From the NCBI RefSeq assembly GCF_932526225.1, contig NC_064041.1, positions 9,030,313-9,094,312 on the forward strand: DNA of 64,000 nucleotides. Direction: 5' to 3'. The notes under the pieces were generated by a model, which saw nothing but the letters and a program-made list of their open reading frames with translations, ran no database searches and was not told where the DNA came from. This document shows positions 34,158-44,885 of this stretch, piece after piece. Both the position numbers and the translations under genes were made by a program. Origin of the DNA: Nematostella vectensis. Lineage: Eukaryota; Cnidaria; Anthozoa; Actiniaria; Edwardsiidae. How positions within the stretch are numbered: position 1 is the first letter of the stretch; the number at the start of each line of letters is the position of its first letter.

Positions 34158-34287
34158 ATCCTTGGGGACCCAGGGCTTTGCGGAGATCGGGCACACAGGG
34201 AGCGCGAGAGAAAGAATTAGGAGCGCTCCTCTTTCTAGCGTGCTCCCTGTGTGCCCGATCTCCGCGAATCATTGGGTCCCCGAGGAT
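34158..34287. repeat. 130-bp foldback element
   Basis: The left arm (from ATCCTTGGGGACCCA) and the inverted right arm (ATCCTCGGGGACCCA) share GCGGAGATCGGGCACACAGG and continue to a short loop. Related ends recur at 39038-39186, so this is a dispersed MITE family. Confidence 0.85.
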
Positions 34288-34420
34288 GCAGTTGGCTCGA
34301 ACCAAGAAATTCTAAAAGAAATAAGCTAACTCTGTGAAATGACAAAATAAAACTCCTATTCTGGTTCATTCGATACATGACAGTGACAGCTTGAGACACC
34401 ACGAGTTCATGGAAACGAGT

Positions 34421-37400
34421 TCATGGAAACGTCTTGACGTTTGACTTGGAGCCGCTGGCACTCGTCACCTTACTCATGATGACCGACTCGTCGATGTCCT
34501 CGTGACTCGTGGCGAAAATGATCACGTGGGCAGGCTAAGGTGCGAGTTAGGGAAACATAGAGAACAAGAGATGAACTTAGGGAGGGGGTGAGCAGGCTAA
34601 AGGTGCGAGTCAGGGAAACATAGAGAACAAGAGATGAACTTAGCGAGGGGGTGGACAGGCTAAGGTGCGAGTCAGGGAAACATAGAGAACAAGAGATGAA
34701 CTTAGAGAGGGGATGGACAGGATAAGGTGCGAGTCAGGGAAACATAGAGAACAAGAGATGAACTTAGGGAGGGGGTGGACAGGATAAAGATGCGAGTCAG
34801 GGAAACATAGAGAACAAGAGATGAACTTAGGGAGGGGGTGGACAGGCTAAGGTGCGAGTCAGGGAAACATAGAGAACAAGAGATGAACTTAGGGAGGGGG
34901 TGGACAGGCTAAGGTGCGAGTCAGGGAAACATAGAGAACAAGAGATGAACTTAGGGAGGGGGTGGACAGGCTAAGGTGCGAGTCAGGGAAACATAGAGAA
35001 CAAGAGATGAACTTAGGGAGGGGGTGAGCAGGCTAAAGGTGCGAGTCAGGGAAACATAGAGAACAAGAGATGAACTTAGCGAGGGGGTGGACAGGCTAAG
35101 GTGCGAGTCAGGGAAACATAGAGAACAAGAGATGAACTTAGGGAGGGGGTGGACAGGATAAGGTGCGAGTCAGGAAAACATAGAGAACAAGAGATGAACT
35201 TAGGGAGGGGGTGGACAGGATAAAGATGCGAGTCAGGGAAACATAGAGAACAAGAGACGAACTTAGGGAGGGGGTGGACAGGCTAAGGTGCGAGTCAGGG
35301 AAACATAGAGAACAAGAGATGAACTTAGGGAGGGGGTGGACAGGCTAAGGTGCGAGCCAGGGAAACATAGAGAACAAGAGATGAACTTAGGGAGGGGGTG
35401 GACAGGCTAAGGTGCGAGTCAGGGAAACAGAGAACAAGAGATGAACTTAGGGAGGGGGTGGACAGGCTAAGGTGCGAGTCAGGGAAACAGAGAACAAGAG
35501 ATGGACTTAGCGAGGGGGTGGACAGGCTAAGGTGCGAGTCAGGGGAACATAGAGAACAAGAGATTAACTTAGGGAGGGGGTGGACAGGCTAAGGTGCGAG
35601 TCAGGGAAACATAGAGAACAAGAGATGAACTTAGGGAGGGGGTGAGCAGGCTAAGGTGCGAGCCAGGGAAACATAGAGAACAAGAGATGAACTTAGGGAG
35701 GGGGTGGACAGGCTAAGGTGCGAGTCAGGGAAACATAGAGAACAAGAGATGAACTTAGGGAGGGGGTGGACAGGCTAAGGTGCGAGTCAGGGAAACATAG
35801 AGAACAAAAGATGAAACAAAAGGAAGGAGGAAAAGGGTGAAGTGGTATTCAGGGGCGTGTCGAGGGTTTGCTGAGGGGAGGGCTCTCCAATACAACCGAC
35901 AAATCTATGCAAGGCGTTCCCGGAAACAATTGAGGCTACTTGAAAGTATTAGAGAATGAGCTGAAACAATGGAAGGGGATGGGAGGGGGCAATGCTAGCA
36001 TACATTTGATTTGTCAGAGTATTGGACAAGTATAAAGAATGAGGTAAAACAACGGAGGGGATCGAAAGGGGCATTGGATTTGTCAGAGTATTGGGCTAGT
36101 ATGGAGAACGAGGTAAATCAATGGGAGGGAACAATGTCATGCATACATTTGATTTGTCAGAGTATTGAACAAGTATGGAGAACGAGGTAAAACGATGGAA
36201 GGGGATGGAAGAGGGCAATGCCATGAATACATTTGTCAGATTTTCGGAGTAGTAAGGGCTGAGGGGGTGGGGGTCTGTCAAAGGTAACATATGCACATGT
36301 TTATCTTATCGGAGTAACGCCAATGTAACCAATGTGACATTAAAGTTTTTCTGTCTCTCTGTATGGAAAAAGGATAGTCTTTGTCGATCTAAGAATAAAA
36401 ATGGCCCACTTTTTGGCATCCCTGCGCGGCACCCTGTTGCATCCTCTGTTTATGTTGCTTCAATTAGACTCGATTTCCGAGGTTCTTTTTTCGATATATG
36501 GACAGTTAATACTAGAAGACAGGGACATTTAATCCTAGAAGATACGTCTCCTCAGAACAGGAGGTGTTCCTAACTACAAGTAGCATTAAAAGAAGGGACA
36601 TAATAGGTAAAAGAAGGGACTTATTAAGAACTTAATATCTGGTTGACAAACCAAGTGTTTAATTATTTTTATAATTAGCCCCCGAAATGTGAAAATGTAG
36701 AGATCATTTGCAGTAAAAGGATCATAACACCAGGTGAAAGGATACACCGAAGACCTTCTGCATGGTCGGTTTGTGTGTGCTGATTTTCCCTTTTGTCATG
36801 GGTTTAACGCTCTCTCCTATCCACTGGATGAAGACGAACTTTACGGTAGAGATCTGGTCGACTATGTCAGTCTAAAAAAAAAAAAATTAGCATAGTATTT
36901 GTGAAATTGTATATGGGGTACTAGCCGTCTTGACAGAAAAACGTTTTTGGGGCAAAGCGCTTAAATGGAGAGCCAGGATGGAATAAAATAAAATAAAATA
37001 AAATGAAAAAAAAATAAGCTTATGGCATAGAAAGAAAAAAAATACAGAAGATAAATGAAAGGGGAGAGAAAAACGCACTTAATTGACATCGTTTTTCCAG
37101 TAAAGAAGTTCTTGCTTTTACCGTAAACCAACAAAATACCGTGTTAATCAATTTTACCAGAAGCAATGCGCGAAGACTTTTTTTTAATTTGGATTGTCAG
37201 TATTTACTAGCTTGCAAGAGGTAACATGTTAAGGCTTTTCGCGTAACCGGCTTAGTTCATGGGCTTAGTCCATATACCATAAGAACCATAAGAAATGTAA
37301 TTATATAAAGGCTTTTCGCGTAACCGGCTTTGTTCATGGGCTTAGTCCATATACCATAAGAACCATAAGAAATGTAATTGTATAAAGGCTTTTCGCGTAA

Positions 37401-40400
37401 CCGGCTTTGTTCATGGCCTTAGTCCATATACCATAAAACCATAAGAAATGTAATTGTATAAAAGCTTTTCGCGTAACCGGCTTTGTTCATGGCCTTAGTC
37501 CATATACCATAAGAACCATAAGAAATGTAATTGTATAAAAGCTTTTCGCGTAACCGGCTTTGTTCATGGCCTTAGTCCATATACCATAAAACCATAAGAA
37601 ATGTAATTGTATAAAAGCTTTTCGCGTAACCGGCTTTGTTCATGGCCTTAGTCCATATACCATAAGAACCATAAGAAATGTAATTGTATAAAAGCTTTTC
37701 GCGTAACCGGCTTTGTTCATGGCCTTAGTCTATATACCATAAGAACCATAAGAAATGTAATTGTATAAAGGCTTTTCGCGTAACCGGCTTTGTTCATGGC
37801 CTTAGTCCATATACCATAAGAACCATAAGAAATGTAATTGTATAAACCCACCACTCGTAATAAGGCATACGATACGTAGTCCTCTTTCATGCATGACGCC
37901 ATTTCCGGTAATCCACCGGAACCCTTCCCGCCAAGGATTATGGGCAGCTTTGGGTTATTTCCTTCGTAGACAGCCACGCACCTACAACAATGAATAAGGT
38001 AATGGGGCTAACGTCAGCGCAACTGCTACGTCTTCACAAGGCCTTCACAAGGCAACATTTTAACGGTATGCTTATTGACCGTATCATCTGTTTCAACCAC
38101 ATCTACGTAGCTTTTCTACAGCTTACCTGCCAGTCCTTTTAGTCACCAGTTTGTTAATTATTCATCACATCCATAGTTAGTAGAGAGGGGACTGGTTAGG
38201 AAACGCGTAGCACTTTGTTTGTGATTTTTGGCCGTGTCACGTGGTTGTGCAGGTGATAAGTCACGTGATAGGGTTGTTAACATCAGATAGCGCCTATTGT
38301 TTATGACCTTTCAAGTTCACAGGATCTCGTAATTATTCTCCCTTAACTATATTTCATCTTCCCTATCAAAACCTCATTCTTACTATTTTTGTAGTATTCA
38401 TTACAACACATCTTCCTTATTACACTTTTCGTGTCACTTTAATTTCGCGATTTCAAAAGATTCGCGAAAATAAAGTGACGCGGAAATTAGGATGCGCGAA
38501 AATTAAGTGAGTACATAAGAACCTTATGGCCGTTTAATAAGCTTTATGGAAACACGTTGTCCATAATAGTCTTCTAATGTACATATAATACGGTAGCAGG
38601 TTTAGTTGGCTTTGTATTTATAGAGTGCTATGAAACTAAATTTAGCCTACGCATCTTCAAATCGCGAAATCGCGAAAATGATCTGGTTTTACAAAAATAA
38701 GAAAATGGCGAAAATAAAGTGTCGCGAAATATCTTCATCTCAAAATCGCAAAAATTTAAGTGTAATAAGGTATGTCAAAGCCATATTCTCAACAGTTTTT
38801 TTAAATATTCAGCACATCACATTTTTCCCTGTCAAAGCTACATTCTCACCAGTTAATTGGATGCTCATCACTCCGTACTTCCGCAATGGCATCCATGACA
38901 GACGAACCGATAATCATAGCAACTGAAAATTTTTAAAAAAAATGTGAAAAGAAAGGCGTACGTCAGTGTTAAAATGTTTACCATCTATGAATATCTATTG
39001 ATGGGAGCGCCCACTGTTAGCTTGGAATCAACAGCCGTGCATCTCGGGGACCCAGTTTTACGCGGAAACCGGAAGCGGAAGTACGTGCTTTGAATCAGCA
39101 GCGGGCATCCTCGGGGACCCAGTGTGACGCGGAAACCGGAAGCGGAAGTACGCGCGTTCTCCGCGTCGCCCTAGGACCCCGAGGATAAAAGGCGTGTGAA
39201 TAATTACGTACTTGCATCCGGGACCTGAACACCACGTGCTTGCTTGCCAGTCTTGATGATGTTACTGCTGCTGGTGAATCCACGGTCCTGATGAGTAACA
39301 GAAACCACAGAGAGAATGTTATGAACAGAGACGTGTAGGAAAAAAATGGGGGCACAGCTGCGCCCCTACTGATCATTTCCTTATAATTTTTAATTTGTGG
39401 CACATGTCCCCAGTCACCCAATCCCCTGCTACGGCCCTTATAAATCATCAGAAACCATTACCCTAAGTATATTTATTTAGTTATGAACTATCAGACACCA
39501 GCTAGTATATTTTATGAGCCATCAGAAACCATAGATTTAGTAAGAGTATGAGCTATCAAAAACAATAGTTTAAGTGACTTACCCAAGAGCAAGAACTAGA
39601 ATGCTGTATGTGTTTTTAGGTTATTTTCTCATGAAAAAAACAGTTCAAGTTGTAAGAAGTTTTAGTTATCCCAAATTAGCAAAAGGAGAGGTTTGACAGT
39701 TGCGCTGACGGTTCGGGCATTAGCACTTCGCCGGAGCAAAAGAAAAGCTATGAGGAAGGGCTAACGCTCGAAACGTGAGTGCAACTACTTTGCTTTACAG
39801 AGGCGTTTATCATACCTTTTCAACCTTGTGTTGATTCATACCTAGCTTAATGATGGGAGGTTTTGCTCAATGACAAAGTAGGTTGGGGGGTTATTTAATG
39901 TAACATTTGGCTTTCTGACTCACACAGACATAAAATATCTAAATACCTCGATAATATGTGCACATGATGTTTCCCCAAAACCAAAAGGATTTTTTTTTAC
40001 TTTATGCCAGTACTTTTCTCTATTTTGATGGGGACTTTGCGAAAAAAAAAAAAACACACAAAAAAAGATGGTGTTACCAGGCGCATACCCAGGATTGGTT
40101 GAGGGGGGGGAAGGGGGGGTTGTCATAGGTATCAAATGTAAAAAGCATAGTATTTGAATATTCCTTAGTAAGAAATGACCCACTCTTTGGCTACCAAGGG
40201 GGGATGTGCGCACACACCCACCCCCTGTGCATGCGCCTGGTTAGTGGCATGCACCTTATTTCACACAAAAAGTTTCTTTTCTGCCCAAAAGGGTTTGGCG
40301 AGGGGGGGGGGTTTAAACCCTCTGAACCCCCCCCACTAAATAGAGGAGGGTGTTTTGGCCCACTCCTTAGCTATTGCTGGGTGGTATTATTTTTGTGGTT

Positions 40401-43400
40401 ATTGCTTTTGTGGTTTAAACTCTTACCATTCTTGTTGCTGCCTCTGATTTCTCCATAACCATGCTTTTTGTACCACTATAAGAACATCAACAAAATAAGT
40501 TATTGCCGCCAGGTAATGTTTTCTTTCATTTAGCACCTTAAGCAAGTTGCTAGTCACCACTTTCCTTAGCTAATATCAATAGTTTGCTCATACAAAAGTC
40601 ACCATTAGCATAGTGGGCTTTCTGTGTTTACCCAGAGCCCTCCTCTGAACCTAGAAATGACCTAGAAACCTAGAAATCTCAATAAAGAATTGCTGGGCTA
40701 CCTGTGCATCAGATGTTACCTTGTCTCCATCAAAATCTTCATTATTGCTTCCTCCGTCAAGTCTGCTTTGCTGCTTGTCTCCACAATACAGTGGTATTGC
40801 TAGGTATGGATTAAAAGGACGCAAGTCGACATTGTTACTGAACAGGGATGCCAATCAAAATTTATCACATGCAACAAGCAGGATCCATACGTTGGGCAAT
40901 ATTGTAAGGTGAAAAAAAAAGGAAAAGCCTGAAACAAGAGCAAAGGGAGTGTGGGGTGTTAAACTGACATTATATGAGTGTGCGAGCAATCTCACATTTC
41001 CCTTTTACAGAGCTGTTAACATCTATTTTACTGTACCTTTGTTTACTTTTGTTGCTCAATATATTTGCGCAACCTCTATTGCACCTATCAGGAAAGTATA
41101 GCTACTCACCTTCTATTCTGAGCTAGCAGGTTCAATTAGAAAAAAATGGGCTGAGTGACTTACCCCAATTTTTTCCTTGATGCTTCCATGAACCACCCCA
41201 TAACGACCCTTCTTCGTAAAAGGAACACTCTCTCCAACCCAATGGATATAGACAAACTTTACAGTTGAACTTAGGTCTACCTTTTCCTGCAGACGGACTG
41301 GTAAAAAGAATGAAGGAGTAACACTACTTTCATGTGCAATATGAGTAGTTGATTTAGTAGACAGGTCATAGACACTTTTGGGGCCAGGGTTCAAAAGGTG
41401 TGCAAGGGATATGATTGCATGAATCACTATTGAAGAAACTAGGCCAAAAAAAAAAAGATTGTGCTCCAAGTTGTGAATAAGAAACATACTTAGCAAAATT
41501 TGTATAATCTTATTACATGACATTCAACATGGTCTAGGGGGACCCATTGACCCCTCCACACCCCCCCCCCCCCCCCATTACACTTGTATTTTATATATCG
41601 GTGTCTTTTCCTACAGGAAATCCCCTCACTGTTTCTTATAAGCATATTGCCTTTTTGTCCCTTTAAGAGAAAGTCAGCACTCTACACAGCTGCAACTTTT
41701 GCCACATTAAATGTACTGTGAGTATCCCTGTCAGGAGGGTAAAACCCTTTGACCAATATCAGGGGTGGTTGTAGTTTTCCTATAAATGTGTGTGTGTGTG
41801 TGTGTGGGAAGGGGAGTTGGGGGGAGGGGCAGGTAGTGGTTTCAGGGGTAGGGGTGGTTGGTGGTTTCAGGGGGGATGGGTAGGTGGTTGTTTAAAATTC
41901 TTAAGCGCTATTTATATGCACAGAATTTTGAGCTGTTCAACAAATTTGTTGTCAGTTGCTTATGTAATGCTTGAAACCCATTGGTTTAAAAAAAAACGTT
42001 CACATACAAAGAAACATCTGCTCAGAAAAGTGGGGCCCCCACTTCCACCACCCCTGAAAATTGAGAGCAGCATATGGCTTCTTCAGTTTATTTTTTCTCT
42101 GTTATCCTGATTTGAGGAGTTTCCCTCAAGAGTACCTTGTAGTTTGTAAATATAATCAATAGATTGCACCATTTCAACCGAAAATACTATAGTCAAGTTA
42201 ATATATTACTGGTCAAGTTTATGGTCTATGTGATATGTCTGATGTGATAAAATGTGTATTCTAAGGATGGTACTAACATTGCAATTGCATTCATTTGTTT
42301 AAATTGGTGTATTTCATGTGCTTGAACAGCTCAGTAAAAACGTATGCATGCCTTTACCTAATGCATACATGGCTTCATCATCCTTAAGGTGTGTAGCCAT
42401 CTCTTCAAGCCCTCCACAACCGGAGGCTCGGAAACCAAGAACATTGGGATTCATGCTTACATGACCAGCTACCATCCTGGAAACAATTTACAATAATTGT
42501 ACTAATCATAACACAGAGCCGCCCAAATCATAGCCAGGATTTAAACCGGGGGGGGGGGGGGGGGGGGGGGGGCTAAAATGGCATAGAGCAGCCCTATTGT
42601 TCTTCACCTATTTGACCATTTCCACATAATAATGTAACCATGCACCCATAAAACCACCCATTTCACAAGGCCCGCATTTGTGCCTCATGTAACTTTTTTT
42701 ATTTTGTCCTGTTAACCTGTAAAACCTTTAGAATCATCGGAGGTTTAGTTTGCATTAATTGTGCTCTTCAGTAACAAGAAACAGCAATGTTAGACATCCA
42801 ATATCATGCCATACATTGAAAGTTGTGCTTGGGAAACCCCTTTGAGATTTGAAGAAAATAAAATGATAAAAATACAAGCCACTGCTTGCATCCTCCAAAG
42901 GAAGAAATAGCGACCAAAAACAAAATATTAATTCCATGTGGTCTTCCACCTAAAGGACAAAATCTGGGTGACTCTAATACATTACTGTCCTTGCCTCCCC
43001 CAACCCCATCCCCCCACCTTCTCAATATTTGCTGAGTTTGCTAGCATTAGAGCTCAATTTTAAAGGTCATGATTTATCCATGGGTGCCCACATTTATGGC
43101 TACATGCATATGAGAGATATGTCTGTACATATTTCTTTTCTTTAAGATTGAGAATTTATCAATAATTATCTATTTCTTTAAAGAGAACAATTACGCTGCA
43201 GCCCCACCCCCTGCATTTCACTTTTCAATAAAAAATGGTTTACACAATAATTCTTTTCTTAGATAACAAATATCATTAATCATATTCTAAAGTGATTTCA
43301 AATAAGCCCGTTCCTATTTCATCATCTAATATAGAGAAATCCGTGAAAGCATCTTTATAATTGCTATAAATAAAGTAAACAAGAAAATATCTTAAAGAGA

Positions 43401-43537
43401 TACACAAATTAAAACAATAAGTACCTAATGAGATCACAGTTAGAAACTCACCAATTAATTGGGCTTACATCTGATCTCACATCACCGATTCCCTTGTCAA
43501 ATGGAACAGGATCAATAATATCGACTGTTGTAGACAT
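34421..43537 (-). CDS. tandem coactosin-type ADF-H domain protein
   Basis: Nine exons on the minus strand: 43537-43452, 42476-42358, 41297-41164, 40799-40720, 39270-39212, 38922-38850, 37981-37852, 36871-36746, 34534-34421. They total 921 nt (306 residues), every junction in phase with GT/AG borders. Exons 1-4 make one ADF-H domain (VRSDVSPINW, GCGGLEEMATHLKDDEAMYAL, STVKFVYIHWVGESV, then YHCIVETSSKADLTEEAIM). Exons 6-9 make a second (VRSDEHPINW, GSGGLPEMASCMKEDYVSYAL, STVKFVFIQWIGESVKPM, STHKP, then SHEDIDESVIMSKV). Exon 5 is the linker, and its SSNIIKTGK resembles the C-terminus of domain 2 (KSNVKTFP). Coactosin-type domains bind actin filaments in the cytoplasm. Domain 2 keeps the KISTHK segment near the actin contact; domain 1 has RYGVVHGS there. 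Exon 4 could also end directly at an in-frame TAA, giving a one-domain product. Confidence 0.88.
34531..35815 (-). repeat. 62-bp minisatellite containing the 3' splice site of the last ADF-H exon
   Basis: About 20 units of 61-63 bp, each with GGCTAAGGTGCGAGTCAG, AACATAGAGAACAAGAGATG and GGAGGGGGTGGAC on the plus strand. Read on the minus strand each unit supplies a pyrimidine-rich CCACCCCCTCCC, then CTCGCACCTTAG and CCTGTCCAC. The real exon begins CTCGCACCTTAG|CCTGCCCAC, so the array repeats the acceptor and the first nine exon bases with a single change. Confidence 0.95.
35930..36260. repeat. imperfect ~70-75-bp tandem repeat, about 4 units
   Basis: Units share CATTTGATTTGTCAGAGTATTG, AAGTATGGAGAACGAGGTAAA and GGAGGG. 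They lie in the last intron of the ADF-H gene, next to the 62-bp array. Confidence 0.85.
37231..37846. repeat. 77-bp tandem repeat, 8 units, abutting an ADF-H exon donor
   Basis: Units contain GCTTTTCGCGTAACCGGCTT, GTTCATGGCCTTAGTCCATA and CCATAAGAACCATAAGAAATG. Eight starts lie near 37231, 37308, 37386, 37462, 37539, 37615, 37690 and 37767. The array ends about 5 bp into the intron following exon 37981-37852. Unlike the other arrays it does not include the donor. Confidence 0.93.
39038..39186. repeat. MITE fragment with CTCGGGGACCCA ends
   Basis: Two adjacent copies of CTCGGGGACCCAG followed by ACGCGGAAACCGGAAGCGGA, closed on the right by an inverted ACCCCGAGGAT. It is related at its ends to the foldback at 34158-34287 and lies in the intron between ADF-H exons 5 and 6. 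Confidence 0.75.
41780..42575. repeat. simple repeats in an ADF-H intron: (GT)n, G-rich tract and G-run
   Basis: A (GT)n run at about 41789-41806 is followed by G-rich sequence to 41885. A G-run of about 23 bases lies at 42550-42572. ADF-H exon 2 (42476-42358) lies between them. Confidence 0.85.
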
Positions 43538-43828
43538 GTCTCTATCGACAAAACCAAGAATAGAAACACAAAAAGTGAGCAATAATTGACACGGTCACAG
43601 GCCATGTCGCTTCGATAAACAGCCTCTATAATGACTAATATAAAAAACCACGCAATAATGTTTGGATAATAACATCAATGAAACAATAGCTACCTTGACG
43701 ATGATTATCACAATAAACGAGGAACGTTTGGGTTGCGAGGACTTCTAAACAGAAACTCCCGTTGTTTTGCTAAAATGCGAGGAACGCTTCTTACCGCGTG
43801 AGACTTGGGCGAGGAGTTTCATTTCCGT

Positions 43829-44453
43829 TTCCGGTAAGAACAACAAACAAATGGGCTCGTTTTTATTTGGAATTCTCGCTGGCGAAACAAGAATACGACA
43901 AAAAACGGCTTCTTCCGATTGTTAAGTTACAGGATACTTTTACAATGAGTCCTGAATAAACTAAATAATTATTTTTTTTTTTGTAAAAAAATATACTCCT
44001 AACCTTGCGAATTGTGTTCCGTGAATCGCGATTAATCGATATTCGAAGGGGCTCATAAGTAGGGGCTTTCAACTTCCCCACATTCTAGTACTATACATGC
44101 CCGTACCCAGGGGGAGATGCAGGGGGTGCGAACTCCCCCCCCCTTTTCCGGTAAGAACAACAAACAAATGGGCTCGTTTTTATTTGGAATTCTCGCTGGC
44201 GAAACAAGAATACGACAAAAAACGGCTTCTTCCGATTGTTAAGTTACAGGATACTTTTACAATGAGTCCTGAATAAACTAAATAATTATTTTTTTTTTTT
44301 GTAAAAAAATATACTCCTAACCTTGCGAATTGTGTTCCGTGAATCGCGATTAATCGATATTCGAAGGGGCTCATAAGTAGGGGCTTTCAACTTCCCCACA
44401 TTCTAGTACTATACATGCCCGTACCCAGGGGGAGATGCAGGGGGTGCGAACTC

Positions 44454-44462
<9 letters not shown>
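43829..44462. repeat. 317-bp tandem duplication upstream of the ADF-H gene
   Basis: Copy 1 (about 43829-44145) and copy 2 (44146-44462) are almost identical, including CCGGTAAGAACAACAAAC, the T-run and the closing CCCGTACCCAGGGGGAGATG. The only visible differences are lengths of the T-, A- and C-runs. It starts about 290 bp upstream of the ADF-H start codon. Copy 2 ends in a C-run followed by (CA)n. Confidence 0.95.
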
Positions 44463-44484
<22 letters not shown>

Positions 44485-44885
44485 ACACACAACGGCCGAA
44501 GGTCCACTATTTTTTAGACGCGCGGATGAGCCAATCAGATGCGACCTTTGTTTTGACGTGTTGGCTTAGCACGCGCAGTCTAAGACAAAAAGCTATGTTC
44601 TCTCCTCGGTACTTTGACTTTTGTTGCTATATTCTTTTATATGAATCCAACCCTATCTACGACTTTGAATTCTAGCTTGCGATTCTTATTGGTAAATAAA
44701 AAAAAAAAAAAAACGACGGATGATGGATAAAAAAATATTCTTTATAACTGCAATTTTGCGCGTGCAGCCTCACGTCACCCGCGCGCGCGAACAACTTCAA
44801 CGTAACTGTTTGGCCCGTTCATGCGCGCGTGTTTTAAAAATAGCCTGATCCTCGGAAACGCCGTGACATATAATACAGATGATTG
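44463..44885. other. spacer with (CA)n, no gene
   Basis: The C-run and (CA)n extend to about 44490. The rest is unremarkable sequence up to the hAT target-site duplication at 44878-44885. Confidence 0.5.

Noticed and set aside
34531-35815. Possible CRISPR-like array of regular repeats
   Set aside because: Repeats are contiguous, there are no unique spacers, and the DNA is eukaryotic. It is a minisatellite.
39095-39448. Minus-strand 117-codon frame across the linker exon of the ADF-H gene
   Set aside because: It runs through the exon in the wrong frame and into repeat sequence. The exon 39270-39212 in another frame joins both neighbours in phase and matches the domain tail.
43863-44374. Two similar 64-72-codon minus-strand frames, possible gene family
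   Set aside because: They are the same non-coding sequence duplicated by the 317-bp tandem duplication.
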